Shown here: in pieces, positions 15,853 to 24,980 of the stretch
Layout: every line of letters starts with the position of its first letter
Numbering within the stretch: the first letter of the stretch is position 1
Assembly: GCA_035531675.1 (NCBI GenBank)
Contig: DATKSL010000006.1
Coordinates: forward strand, 1 to 64,000
DNA from: JAJPIG01 sp035531675
GTDB taxonomy: Bacteria; Desulfobacterota; Binatia; Binatales; Binataceae
Length of the DNA stretch: 64,000 nt
Direction of reading: 5' to 3'
The notes under the pieces: model-generated
Databases searched by the model: none
Told to the model about the DNA's origin: nothing
What the model saw: the letters and a program-made list of their open reading frames with translations, nothing else
Program-made: the position numbers and the translations under genes

Positions 15853-18117
15853 ATGATGGCGCCCGATCGTCAGCCGCACAAAAGCCCACCGCTCAAATCG
15901 GTCGTCTGCGTGCCGGTCGTCTGCGTGGCGTGCAGTCAGCAATGCGGGGTGCTGGTCCGGATTGAGGACGGACGCGTAGTCGAGATTACCGGCGACAAGG
16001 AGCATCCCGTCAGCGAGGGCTTCATCTGTGTCAAGGGGGCGCGCGCGGCGGAGTTCCATTACCGCCCCGATCGGATTCATTGGCCGCTCAAGCGGGTCGG
16101 CGCGCGCGGCGAAGACCGCTGGGAACGGATCGAGTGGGAGCAGGCGCTCGATGAGATCGCGGCCCGGCTCGGCGCGCTCAGCGCTGAACATGGTCCCGAA
16201 AGCATCGCCGTCTCGACCGGTACCCTGCACGGTGCGGATTGGGGGATGGGCGAGCGCTTCCTGAATCTGCTCGGCAGCCCCAACCTGGTCGGCCAGGACA
16301 AGGTCTGCAACGGGCCGATCGCGATCGGCGAGGCGCTGACCTCCGGCTACGGGCCGACCGGATACACCCCGCCCATCCCCGGCGTTACCAGATGCGTGGT
16401 GCTGTGGGGGATGCGGCCGGCGGCCGGAAAACCGCTGCTGTGGAAGAAGATCGTCAAGGCGTTGCGGGCCGGCGCCAAACTGATCGTGGTCGATCCGCTG
16501 CGCACGCTCGAAGCCCGCCGCGCCGACCTGTTCGTCCAGCTACGCCCGGGTACCGATTGTGCGCTGGCCCTGGGATGGCTCAACGTCATCATCGGCGAGG
16601 GCCTCTACGACCGTGAATTCGTCGCCGGCGATACGGTCGGTTTCGAGGCGCTAAGCGAACGGGCGGCCGAGTATTCGCCGTCGCGGGTCGCGGAAATCAC
16701 CTGGCTGCCGGAATCGTTGATCGTCGAATCGGCGCGGATGTTCGCGACCCACGGGCCTGCGATCCTAGGGCCGGGCAACGGACTTTGCCAGGTCGGGGCG
16801 ACCTCGGTGCAGGCGGCGCGCGCATTGGCGTGTATCGTCGCGATCACCGGTAACCTGAATCGGCGCGGCGGTCACATGGTGATTGGCCCGCCGCGCAAAA
16901 TCGTCTCGAATGGCGATGCGGTCCTGGTCGACCGGCTGCCGGACGCGCAGCGTGACAAGCGGCTGGGCGCCGATCGCTTTACCCTGCTGGGCGGACCCGG
17001 TTATCGGCTTTTTGCCGACGCGCTGGGCCGCGCCTGGTTCGGCCAGCGCCATATCTTCAGCATCTTCACCTCGGCCCACGAACCGCTGCTATGGGAGGCG
17101 ATTACGCGCCAGCAGCCATATCCGGTCAAGGCGCTGATCGTGCAATATCATAACCCGTTGGGCGGCAGTCCGAACGCGCACCAGGTCGCCGCGGCGCTAA
17201 AGCATCCGAACCTCGAGCTGCTGGTGGTGCACGATCTCTTCAAGAGCCCGACCGCGATGTTGGCCGATTACATCCTGCCCGCCGCTCATTGGCTCGAGAA
17301 GCCGTTTTTCTCCGAGGGATTCGCGTTTCTCGGCGCGGTCGGCGACTATGCCGAGGCGAACCAAGCGACGCTTCCCACCGCCTTCGGCCATCGCAGCGAC
17401 TACGACTTGTGGCGCGACCTCGGCCGGCGCCTCGGACAGGAGGCAGAATGGCCCGAGCGCGTCGAGGAGCTGTGGAACCAGTGGCTTCAGCCCGCCGGTA
17501 TCGACTTCGATCAGCTCGCCAGGCGGCGCGGACCGTGGCGGGATCCGAATCTTCAGTCTGGTGATGGCAGCCGGCCCTACGGCACGGTCAGCGGCAAGGT
17601 TGAACTGCGCTCGGAGTTGCTCGCTCGATTCGGGGTCGATTCGCTCCCGCAATACGAGGAGTCGCGGCTGTTCCGCGAGTTCTCCGAGGAGTTCCCGCTG
17701 GTGCTCACCACCGGCGGCCGCGTGATCGAGGGCTTCCATCAGAATGCTCAGCAGATGCCGTGGTTTCGCCGGAAGTTCCCCGATCCGGTCGCGCAGATAC
17801 ATCCCCGCACCGCCGCCGCGGTCGGCGTGCGCGAGGGCGATTGGATTTCGATCGAAACGCCGGCGGGACGAGTGGCCCATCGCGCGCACCTTACCGAGGT
17901 TGTCCACGAGCGCGTGGTTCAGGCCGACCGATGGTGGTATCCGGAGCGCGACGGGGCCGCGCCGTATCTTTATGGCGTGCTGGAAACCAGTATCAACGCC
18001 TGCATCGACAACGATCCGCAGGCGTGCGATCCGGTGATGGGTGCGTGGCCGCTGCGTGCGATTCCATGCCGGATCGCTGCGCTCTCCACAGCCCCGCTTC
18101 AGGCTGGATCGCCCTGA
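15853..18117 (+). CDS. Molybdopterin oxidoreductase (formate dehydrogenase/nitrate reductase-like, DMSO reductase superfamily)
   Basis: 754 residues. An N-terminal [4Fe-4S] motif Cys24-x2-Cys27-x3-Cys31-x27-Cys59, then the Mo-bisMGD domains with RIEWEQALDEIAARL and GQDKVCNGPIAIG, where Cys is the likely Mo ligand. The C-terminal molydopterin-binding beta barrel includes QIHPRTAAAVGVREGDWISIETPAG. There is no Tat signal, so it is cytoplasmic. Members of this branch include formate dehydrogenase-like, thiosulfate/polysulfide-like and hydroxylase-type enzymes; the substrate cannot be fixed from sequence. No electron-transfer or membrane subunit is adjacent. The start has two ATGs in tandem after GGGAGGG; the second is equally likely. 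Confidence 0.87.
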   Translation: MMAPDRQPHKSPPLKSVVCVPVVCVACSQQCGVLVRIEDGRVVEITGDKEHPVSEGFICVKGARAAEFHYRPDRIHWPLKRVGARGEDRWERIEWEQALDEIAARLGALSAEHGPESIAVSTGTLHGADWGMGERFLNLLGSPNLVGQDKVCNGPIAIGEALTSGYGPTGYTPPIPGVTRCVVLWGMRPAAGKPLLWKKIVKALRAGAKLIVVDPLRTLEARRADLFVQLRPGTDCALALGWLNVIIGEGLYDREFVAGDTVGFEALSERAAEYSPSRVAEITWLPESLIVESARMFATHGPAILGPGNGLCQVGATSVQAARALACIVAITGNLNRRGGHMVIGPPRKIVSNGDAVLVDRLPDAQRDKRLGADRFTLLGGPGYRLFADALGRAWFGQRHIFSIFTSAHEPLLWEAITRQQPYPVKALIVQYHNPLGGSPNAHQVAAALKHPNLELLVVHDLFKSPTAMLADYILPAAHWLEKPFFSEGFAFLGAVGDYAEANQATLPTAFGHRSDYDLWRDLGRRLGQEAEWPERVEELWNQWLQPAGIDFDQLARRRGPWRDPNLQSGDGSRPYGTVSGKVELRSELLARFGVDSLPQYEESRLFREFSEEFPLVLTTGGRVIEGFHQNAQQMPWFRRKFPDPVAQIHPRTAAAVGVREGDWISIETPAGRVAHRAHLTEVVHERVVQADRWWYPERDGAAPYLYGVLETSINACIDNDPQACDPVMGAWPLRAIPCRIAALSTAPLQAGSP

Positions 18118-18160
18118 GATACGGGCTCGCCGGCCGCTTGCCGCGCTAGCTATCGCCGGA

Positions 18161-19531
18161 TCATTGCCGTGGGGTAGTCGCCTGGACCTTCTCGCGCATC
18201 GTGACGAACTCCTCTGCCGCGGTCGGGTGGATCGCGATAGTCGCGTCGAACTGAGCCTTGGTCGCGCCGCATTTGAGCGCCACCGCGAAGCCCTGGATGA
18301 TTTCGCCGGCTTCGGGACCGACCATGTGGCAGCCGACCACGCGATCGCTCGCCGAATCGACCACCAGTTTCATCATCGCGCGTTCATCGCGGCCCGACAG
18401 CGTATGCTTCAGCGGCCGGAAGCTGCTGCGATAGACATCGATCGCGCCGTAAACCTCGCGCGCCCGCGTCTCGGTCAGGCCGACCGTGCCGAGCGGCGGC
18501 TGGCTGAAGACGCATGCCGGCACGCCCTCGTAATCGATCTTCATGGGGTTGTTGTTGAAGACCGTTTCGGCAAATGCCCGGCCTTCGGCGATCGCAACCG
18601 GCGTCAACATGATACGGTTCGCGCAATCACCGATCGCGTAGATATTCGGGACCGAGCTGCGCGAATACTCATCCACGATCACCGAGCCATCCGCAGCGAG
18701 CGCCACCCCCGCCTGATCGAGCCCCAGCTCGCGCGTGTGCGGATGCCGTCCGGTCGCGTACATGATGGTATCGGCCTCGAGCGTCGAGCCGTCGGTCAGG
18801 GTGGCGCGAATTCCCGCGTCGATACTTTCGATTCGCGTCACGTCGGCTTCGAACCGAAGATCGATCCCGTGCCGAATCATTTCGTCCGCCACCGCGCGCC
18901 GCGCATCGTCGTCGAAACCGCGCAGGAACAACGGACCGTGATAGAGCTGCGTCACGCGGGCGCCCAGCCCATGAAAGATTCCGGCAAACTCGACGCCGAT
19001 ATATCCGCCGCCCACGATCACCACGCGCTCCGGGATCCGTTCCAGGTGAAAGGCCTCGTTCGAGGTGATCGCGTGCTCGGCGCCGGGTACCTCCGGAACG
19101 GTCGGCCAGCTTCCGGTCGCCACCAGGATGTGTCCGGTGCGGTAACGCGCGTCGCCGATCGCGATCGTGTGCGCATCGACGATGGTGGCGCGCTGCTCGA
19201 TAATCTGCACCCCGGAGCCTTCCAGCAAACGGCGATAGATGCCATTGAGACGCGCTATTTCGCGGTCTTTGTTGGTGATCAGGGTTCGCCAATCGAACTG
19301 CCGCCGGCCGATAGTCCAGCCGAAACCGAGACCATCGTCACAGTCGCCGCCGACTTCGGAAGCATAGAGCAGCAGCTTCTTTGGAATGCAGCCGACATTG
19401 ACGCAGGTGCCGCCGAGGTAGCGCTCCTCGGCCACCGCGACCCGCGCGCCGTACGCGGCCGCCACGCGCGAGGCGCGCACCCCGCCCGATCCGGCGCCGA
19501 TCACGAACAGGTCGAAGTCATCGCGAGGCAT
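18161..19531 (-). CDS. gor: Glutathione-disulfide reductase
   Basis: 456 residues of the pyridine nucleotide-disulfide oxidoreductase class I. FAD motif VIGAGSGGVRAS (10-21), redox pair Cys43-Cys48 in GGTCVNVGCIPKK, NADPH domain VIVGGGYIGVEFAG, and the C-terminal His-Glu pair in HPTAAEEFVTMRE that activates the substrate. The wording is closer to glutathione reductase than to dihydrolipoamide dehydrogenase or mercuric reductase. It reduces GSSG with NADPH in the cytoplasm. It is convergent with the Mo-oxidoreductase gene and 20 bp after the DUF1329 gene on the same strand. The window also encodes a GST with a predicted selenocysteine, so glutathione use is consistent. Confidence 0.88.
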   Translation of the reverse strand: MPRDDFDLFVIGAGSGGVRASRVAAAYGARVAVAEERYLGGTCVNVGCIPKKLLLYASEVGGDCDDGLGFGWTIGRRQFDWRTLITNKDREIARLNGIYRRLLEGSGVQIIEQRATIVDAHTIAIGDARYRTGHILVATGSWPTVPEVPGAEHAITSNEAFHLERIPERVVIVGGGYIGVEFAGIFHGLGARVTQLYHGPLFLRGFDDDARRAVADEMIRHGIDLRFEADVTRIESIDAGIRATLTDGSTLEADTIMYATGRHPHTRELGLDQAGVALAADGSVIVDEYSRSSVPNIYAIGDCANRIMLTPVAIAEGRAFAETVFNNNPMKIDYEGVPACVFSQPPLGTVGLTETRAREVYGAIDVYRSSFRPLKHTLSGRDERAMMKLVVDSASDRVVGCHMVGPEAGEIIQGFAVALKCGATKAQFDATIAIHPTAAEEFVTMREKVQATTPRQ

Positions 19532-19551
19532 CTATTTTCGCCCCCGGCTGA

Positions 19552-20865
19552 TCATCTCATCACCTGGGTCAGACCGCCCGGCGTGGAGTACTGCTGGATA
19601 TCGTCGTAATTGACCCCCTCGAGATTGCGACACTGATCGTCGCTTACCAGCTCCTTGCCGCCGGCCCCGGCGGTTATAAAGGCGGTCAGATGGTCCTTAT
19701 CGACGTCCCAGACAACCTCGATGACATTGCCCGTCGCAAATTGAATCCCCGCGCCCGGCACGGGCCCGGCCACCTTGATCGCCGCGTCGATCTTGAAAAG
19801 CTTCATTGCCGGATTATAGCCATCCTTCCACAACACCTGGTAGGTATACTTGTCCACGTAAAGTATCTGTTTTCCGTAGCAGTAGCCCGATTGCTGGGAG
19901 GGGACTCTGCGCGTATCGATTACATAAGTATTGCGCACCTCCCACTTACCCAGCGCCGGCTTGGGAAATATCAATGGATAGTAATTCGCCAGGTTACCGT
20001 ACTTGTCTGGATTTACATTGACCAGCGTGAGGATTGGCTGATCTCTGAGGTAATCAGCCTGAAAGCGCGCGATGCCCCCGTTGAAACCACCATAGTCATC
20101 GGGCGTGAAATCGCCGCCGTTGACCGGCGCGCAGCGGCTGTTGGATGAGCCGCGGATTACGCGACGCAACTGCGGCGAAAAGATAAACTCCGACTCGGGC
20201 TTGGCGGGGTCAGTATAGTAGATCGTCAGTATCTCAGTATACTTTTCCTGCTCCGGCTCGAGCACCATGCTGTACTCGGTATAGTGTATTCCCTGCGCGC
20301 GCGGATCGTTGATCGGCTGGCCCTTGGCGCTGATGTGGCTCAGGCGGCGCGCAACTATCACAAACCGGGAGTTAAGGACATTGCCGTATCGATCCTTCAG
20401 GTAGCGATGGACGTCGTTGCCGCAGTACAGGTGCGGAATGTAGCGAAACCAGTTATTGACCAGGATCTTGTAGCCCTTCATCGGATCGGCCGGATGCGGG
20501 AACGGCTGACCGGCGACGTAGCCGGTCACGGTGTGCTCGCCATCGGGCAGGTTCTTGATCCGTACCTGATCGGCATATTGCCGGGTATGCTCCAGGTAGG
20601 CCTTCGGCAATGGGTAAAAGCTGGTCGGGCCGACCACCATCTTGAAATCCGGCGGCAGCTTCCAGAAATAAGTTCCGGCAAACAGCGCCTGCATCCCGGC
20701 CGGCATGAACTGCTTGTACTGTTGCCAGTTTTTAAGAGTAATAACCGTGCCGCTGGGAAGCGGTTCTTCGGTGCCAGCCGCGGACGCCGCGCGGGGTGCG
20801 GCGAACAGGACCACCGTGAGCGCCAGGACCAGCGCCCAGCGCCTGAGCGAATGCCAGTATCCCAT
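19552..20865 (-). CDS. DUF1329 domain protein, exported
   Basis: 437 residues with a signal peptide (LVLALTVVLFAAPRAASAA). The mature part matches DUF1329, a LolA/LppX-like lipid-binding beta fold: LPSGTVITLKNWQQYKQFMPAGM at the start, then a long family region with QPFP, GNDVHRYLKDRYGN and YCYGKQILYVDKYTYQVLWKDGYN. Proteins of this family are periplasmic, often adjacent to DUF1302 outer-membrane proteins in hydrophobic-compound or sterol gene clusters; none is adjacent here. Start ATG 20865 has GGAGG about 6 nt upstream. A role in lipid or hydrophobic substrate handling is inferred from the family. Confidence 0.85.
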   Translation of the reverse strand: MGYWHSLRRWALVLALTVVLFAAPRAASAAGTEEPLPSGTVITLKNWQQYKQFMPAGMQALFAGTYFWKLPPDFKMVVGPTSFYPLPKAYLEHTRQYADQVRIKNLPDGEHTVTGYVAGQPFPHPADPMKGYKILVNNWFRYIPHLYCGNDVHRYLKDRYGNVLNSRFVIVARRLSHISAKGQPINDPRAQGIHYTEYSMVLEPEQEKYTEILTIYYTDPAKPESEFIFSPQLRRVIRGSSNSRCAPVNGGDFTPDDYGGFNGGIARFQADYLRDQPILTLVNVNPDKYGNLANYYPLIFPKPALGKWEVRNTYVIDTRRVPSQQSGYCYGKQILYVDKYTYQVLWKDGYNPAMKLFKIDAAIKVAGPVPGAGIQFATGNVIEVVWDVDKDHLTAFITAGAGGKELVSDDQCRNLEGVNYDDIQQYSTPGGLTQVMR

Positions 20866-20938
20866 CAGGAACCTCCGCTCGTTGTGTGAGACGGCACTAG
20901 AGGGGGACTCTCAAATGCGCTCGGCCGCGCCGTAACGA

Positions 20939-21592
20939 TCATCGGTAGCTGTTGCCCCAGCGATCGATGAAAGCGACCTTCTCCAGCGGCTCGCGCGAGA
21001 CCGGGCCGAAGCGGCCCATCGGATATCCGATCGGAATGATCGCAAAAGTCTCGGCGCCGGGCGGCAGGCCCAATATATCGTTTACTTCCTTTTCGTATAT
21101 CAGATGCCGCGTGGTGAGTGTCGCGCCCAGCCCAAGCGCGCGCGCCGCCAGCAAAATGTTCTGGGCGGCAGGATAGATTGAAGCGCCCGACATCTTTTCG
21201 AGCCCGACCTTGCGCGCGAAATCATCCACCAGGCAGCACACGATCAACACGGGCGCCTCGTGAAAGTGTTCGGTCAGATACTCGACCGCCGCCAGCATCC
21301 GCTGCTTCTGTGCTTCGGTCTTGCCCGGCGGCGGCGGATTCGCACGATACCGGGTGATTACATCCTCGAGCGCACGATGGTAGTGGATTTGGAGCTGCCG
21401 CTTGATCGCGGGATCCTTGACCACGATGAAGCGCCAGTGCTGAACGTCGCCACCGGTTGGCGCGCAGAGCCCCGCTTGCAGAACCCGGCGGATGAGATCG
21501 TCAGGGACCGGGTCGGGCTTCAACCGGCGCATCGCGCGGGTCGTGAAGATAGCCTCGAAGAGCGAAATCTGGTCGTTCGCGTTGTGATTCAT
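20939..21592 (-). CDS. Nitroreductase family FMN oxidoreductase
   Basis: 217 residues with nitroreductase-fold signatures: TTRAMRRLKPDPVPDDLIRRVLQAGLCAPTGGDVQHWRFIVVKD (FMN phosphate and ring contacts near residues 17-59), AAQNILLAARALGLGATL and the C-terminal GYPMGRFGPVSREPLEKV. The family reduces nitro groups, quinones or flavins with NAD(P)H; the substrate is not predictable. It sits between the DUF1329 gene and an SDR, all minus strand, so these may be co-transcribed. Confidence 0.88.
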   Translation of the reverse strand: MNHNANDQISLFEAIFTTRAMRRLKPDPVPDDLIRRVLQAGLCAPTGGDVQHWRFIVVKDPAIKRQLQIHYHRALEDVITRYRANPPPPGKTEAQKQRMLAAVEYLTEHFHEAPVLIVCCLVDDFARKVGLEKMSGASIYPAAQNILLAARALGLGATLTTRHLIYEKEVNDILGLPPGAETFAIIPIGYPMGRFGPVSREPLEKVAFIDRWGNSYR

Positions 21593-21631
21593 CGCGCTAC
21601 CCGGCCGCTATACTTTCGTCGCGGAGACTCA

Positions 21632-22531
21632 TCATTTGGTATCCTCGTCGCCGACTCCATATCGATTCGGCTTCATCTTCGCATAACTCTCGCTGGTGAT
21701 CCCAGTATACTTGCCAGGCGTCCATGGCCAGTATTTTGCCCGCGCGCCGCCGTCGAGGGGAATGTCTACCGCGGTCAGGTAGGTCGATTCATCGGCAGCG
21801 AGAAATATCACCGCGTTCGCCACGTCGCTGGTAGTGCAGAATCGCGCCAGCGGAATGCCCTGCAGAAAATCGTCGGCCGTCACGCTGTTGGCTGCCCGTG
21901 ACGGCGGGTTCATGAACTCGGGCGGAAACATCCAGAAATTCTGCTCCATAAAAGTGGGGCTGACCGAGTTAACGCGGATATCGTGGCGTGCGAACTCCAT
22001 CGCGGCGGCGCGCGCGAAATTCAACAGGCCCGCCTTGGCGGCGCAATAGCATGAGTTGCCCGGCTCGCCCTGATGGGCGGCGTCAGAGAGTACATAGATG
22101 ATCGAGCCCGGCCGTTTCGCGCCGATCATGGCGCGCGCGCAGTGCTTGGTCGCGAGCATCGCCCCGGTCAGATAACCTCTGATCTGGAGATCCCAACCCG
22201 CGAGATCGAAATTGACTATTTCCTGGCGGTACTGGCGGCCCGCCACGTAAACCATCGTATCGACAGCGCCGTAGCGCTCGAGCGTGGCGGCGACGGCTTT
22301 CTCAACGTCGCGTTCGTCGCCGGCGTCACCGGTGAGCGCGAGCGCCTCGAAGTTGCGCGCGCGGAGAAACCGCGCTGCATCGCCCGCGGTCTCGGGCCGC
22401 GTGCCGACCAGCGCGACCTTGGCGCCTTCGCGCGCCATGAAATGAGCACAGGTCCCGCCAATATTGGGTCCCGCTCCGAAAATCAGGGCAACCTTTCCTG
22501 CCAGGCGGCCCGACGCATCGTGATTCGCCAT
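21632..22531 (-). CDS. Short-chain dehydrogenase/reductase (SDR)
   Basis: 299 residues. The cofactor motif is of the variant type GAGPNIGG (residues 18-26 region, TGxxxGxG analogue) and the catalytic pair is Tyr-x3-Lys in SCYCAAKAG, preceded by the Ser in YVLSDAAHQG. NAD(P)-dependent oxidation or reduction of an alcohol or ketone is expected. The C-terminal tail beyond the usual IPLDGGARAKYW is about 25 residues longer than most SDRs. It is divergent from the CarAa-like Rieske oxygenase gene with a 258-bp shared control region, which suggests roles in the same pathway, for example rearomatisation; this is inference. Confidence 0.87.
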   Translation of the reverse strand: MANHDASGRLAGKVALIFGAGPNIGGTCAHFMAREGAKVALVGTRPETAGDAARFLRARNFEALALTGDAGDERDVEKAVAATLERYGAVDTMVYVAGRQYRQEIVNFDLAGWDLQIRGYLTGAMLATKHCARAMIGAKRPGSIIYVLSDAAHQGEPGNSCYCAAKAGLLNFARAAAMEFARHDIRVNSVSPTFMEQNFWMFPPEFMNPPSRAANSVTADDFLQGIPLARFCTTSDVANAVIFLAADESTYLTAVDIPLDGGARAKYWPWTPGKYTGITSESYAKMKPNRYGVGDEDTK

Positions 22532-22675
22532 AAGTCACACTACCTCTCGCGGTTAAACCGATAATGGCCTCTTACCAGATCGGATTGCGAGCAACAACGT
22601 TCGCAAACGGGGGCGCGGCGATCCATGAAGTCGCGACTCGCCAGAGCGAGCGGTGTTGGGGTTCTTAATATCGCT

Positions 22676-22705
22676 TTGAACTGGCGTACAGAGATTCGCT
22701 AGACT
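22676..22705 (+). promoter_or_regulatory. Sigma-70-like promoter of the CarAa-like oxygenase
   Basis: TTGAAC (22676-22681), 18-nt spacer, TAGACT (22700-22705). Predicted start near 22712, giving a leader of about 78 nt that ends in AGAGAGGAGA before the ATG at 22790. The leader is AT-rich relative to the surroundings. Confidence 0.5.
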
Positions 22706-22789
22706 GTTGAGGCGAGTGACACAGAATTCCGAACCAAACACTAATTTCAAAATCAAAGGTGATACAGGCGCGAGAGAGGAGAATTAGCG

Positions 22790-23998
22790 ATGGCAGCGGG
22801 AACACGCAAGGTCGCAGCGCAGTCGCTACGAGCGTCGCGCGAATACGAACCCTACCTGGAAGCCGTGTGGGGGCTCAAAAATCACTGGTACCCGGCAGCA
22901 TTCAGCCATGAACTGCCCGACCGGCTCGTCAAGGGCGTGATGATCGCCGGCCACGAGATCGCGCTGCGCCGCGCACACGGGAAGGTTTACGCGCTGGCCG
23001 ATCGATGCGCGCATCGCGGCGTCAGGATTTCCAAGAAGTCGATGTGTCTGACGGATGAACATCTGACCTGCTGGTACCACGGCTTCACCTACGGGCTCGA
23101 CGACGGGGTGCTGAAGACCATTCTTGCTTCGCCTGACGACGCGCAGATCGGAAAGGTGCGGATTCGGACCTACCCGACTTTCGAGAAGAACGGGATGATC
23201 TGGGTGTTCGTCGGCGACGAGGATTATAAGCCGGTGCCGTCGATTGAAGCTGACCTGCCGATACGCATTGCCAGGGACCGTGACCCGAACCCGATCGGCT
23301 ATTTGCTCGACGACCACCTATTTGTGCGCGGAATCCATCTGACCGGCAATTCCAACTGGCGTCTGGCAGTCGAGAACGCCTTCGATCCGGGCCACATCCT
23401 GATTCACTACGACAATCCGCTGGTCGTCGCGACCGATCGCAAGCTGGCGCTCGGATGGCAGCCCACGGCGCCCGAAGCGATCGAGGTGATCGACGTGGCC
23501 GACGGTCCCAAGGGCATCATGAATCGTTACGACAGCGGCTTGTACAATTACATTATGGAGAACCAGGTCACCGGCATGAAGGTCTACGGCAAGCAGGATC
23601 ATTACCTGCGCACTTCGATGTGGGTGCCGGGAGTGATTCTCGTCGAGCACTGGCCGATTACTCACTTCGCACAGTATGAATGGTTTGTGCCGGTCGACGA
23701 CACGCATCACGAATACTGGGAGGTGATCGTCGGTCGTTGCAACAGCGAAGAAGAGTACAAGGAGGCCGAGTTCAAATATACTAACTTCTTCGAGCCGCTG
23801 GGGCTGCGCGATTTCAACGGCAACGATCTGTTTGCGCGCGAGGCGATGCAGGATTTCTATGCCACCATGGACGGCTGGAACCGGGAGGAGTTGTGCAAGC
23901 TCGACGCGGTGGTGGTCGGATGGCGCAAGCTGGCGGCGCGCTTCAACCGCGGTATCCAGGAACCGCCGCCGGGCGCTCGTGACGTGGCGCGGCGGTGA
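22790..23998 (+). CDS. Rieske non-heme iron oxygenase, carbazole 1,9a-dioxygenase (CarAa)-like terminal component
   Basis: 402 residues. Rieske motif Cys73-x-His75 ... Cys94-x2-His97 (CAHRG ... CWYHG). Catalytic segment ENAFDPGHILIH gives bridging Asp199 and iron ligands His202 and His206. The phrasing CWYHGFTYGLDDGVLKTI, NGMIWVFV, DGPKGIMN and the C-terminal NDLFAREAMQDFY ... WRKLAARFNRGI are strongly CarAa-like. CarAa performs angular dioxygenation of carbazole and dibenzofuran-type rings as a homotrimer without beta subunit. No ferredoxin (CarAc) or reductase (CarAd) gene is nearby, so redox partners must be elsewhere, and the true substrate may differ. Confidence 0.88.
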   Translation: MAAGTRKVAAQSLRASREYEPYLEAVWGLKNHWYPAAFSHELPDRLVKGVMIAGHEIALRRAHGKVYALADRCAHRGVRISKKSMCLTDEHLTCWYHGFTYGLDDGVLKTILASPDDAQIGKVRIRTYPTFEKNGMIWVFVGDEDYKPVPSIEADLPIRIARDRDPNPIGYLLDDHLFVRGIHLTGNSNWRLAVENAFDPGHILIHYDNPLVVATDRKLALGWQPTAPEAIEVIDVADGPKGIMNRYDSGLYNYIMENQVTGMKVYGKQDHYLRTSMWVPGVILVEHWPITHFAQYEWFVPVDDTHHEYWEVIVGRCNSEEEYKEAEFKYTNFFEPLGLRDFNGNDLFAREAMQDFYATMDGWNREELCKLDAVVVGWRKLAARFNRGIQEPPPGARDVARR

Positions 23999-24044
23999 GG
24001 TCGTGATGGATTAAACACGTGCGGGCGACGAATTTCGCTTGTCG

Positions 24045-24821
24045 TCACTCCACCCCCGGCGGGAGAATCTCCTTCTCGCCCAGCACTTCCTGGCGGTAGA
24101 GGTCGGTGATCGAGGCCCAGCGCAGAATACAGAGTTGCTCGGCGACCTGGAGGGCACGGGTCTCGAGTTCCGGCGTATCGAGATATTTGCCGCACAGATC
24201 GCCCTGCCGGCGGCTGTGCTCGACGTCGGCCACGTCATGCTCGGCGAAGAACTCAATCTCCGGGGCGGTTCGCTTGAAGCCGTAATGTCTCTCAAAGGCG
24301 GGCAGCAGCACCTCGCCGATGAGCCCCGGCATCTGGCCCTCCTGGGTGCTCTGCATCGCCAGCACGACGCCGAACGGCTCGACCGCGGTGGCGTTGTAGT
24401 GATACAGCGAGCGCGCCCACCAGGCCGGCGGCATTTTCATGGTCCGGACTTCCGCGTCGCTCAGGCCCGCGGCCCGGCAGAAGCGGAACATCAGCTCGTT
24501 GTGATCGTGCGGCGTATGCCCCTCGCGCGGGATCGCCTTCAATCCCTCTTCCTCCGCCAGATTCTCCGCCATCATTTTGCGGATGTCTTCGAACTTGTAG
24601 GCCCGTGCATAAAAGAGCCCCATGCTCGGCAAGGCGTAGGACACGAAATGATAGTGCAGCGCCTGGTAGCGGCCCAGCGCCTTCAACGGCAGCCGTCCTG
24701 CGCTGAATTCGGCGAAAAACGGATGGCGCTTGGTGTGCCAGCGATCGCGAACCGCGAGCACACGCTCCATGATCGGAGCAGCAGCTCCGGCCTCGGGCGC
24801 AACGCGTAAGTTCGATGCCAT
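24045..24821 (-). CDS. TenA/PqqC-fold protein (heme-oxygenase-like, possible diiron oxidase)
   Basis: About 258 residues, all helical. It carries ALHYHFVSYALPSMGLFYARAY, a Glu-rich helix MMAENLAEEEGLKAI followed by HDHNELMFRFC, then FFAEHDVADVEHSRRQGDL. The EE...H and EH-x2-D-x2-H pattern fits the heme-oxygenase-like diiron oxidase (HDO) group more than true PqqC. HDO enzymes cleave C-C or N-oxygenate small molecules. I chose ATG 24821; the frame extends to 24857 with poor support. The same fold occurs at 39561-40241. Substrate unknown. Confidence 0.72.
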   Translation of the reverse strand: MASNLRVAPEAGAAAPIMERVLAVRDRWHTKRHPFFAEFSAGRLPLKALGRYQALHYHFVSYALPSMGLFYARAYKFEDIRKMMAENLAEEEGLKAIPREGHTPHDHNELMFRFCRAAGLSDAEVRTMKMPPAWWARSLYHYNATAVEPFGVVLAMQSTQEGQMPGLIGEVLLPAFERHYGFKRTAPEIEFFAEHDVADVEHSRRQGDLCGKYLDTPELETRALQVAEQLCILRWASITDLYRQEVLGEKEILPPGVE

Positions 24822-24980
24822 ACCAGAAGCATTAAGACGCAGGGTCAGCGGCGTCAAGCGGATTCGGCAGCGGCTGATTTAATCGGCTTGCGTGGTGCGC
24901 CGCGCCTCGTGCTACAAACGGCCAATCGAATTCCCGCAGCCGGGCCGTGCTGGTCGGCGCGATGATCGAGGAGGGGAACG

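Noticed and set aside
18041..19609. 522-residue open frame on the plus strand opposite glutathione reductase
   Set aside because: Antisense shadow of gor; low-complexity Arg/Asp/His composition and no motif.
22790..23998. Calling the Rieske enzyme carAa outright
   Set aside because: The family match is strong, but no carbazole pathway partner genes are present, so the substrate is not shown.
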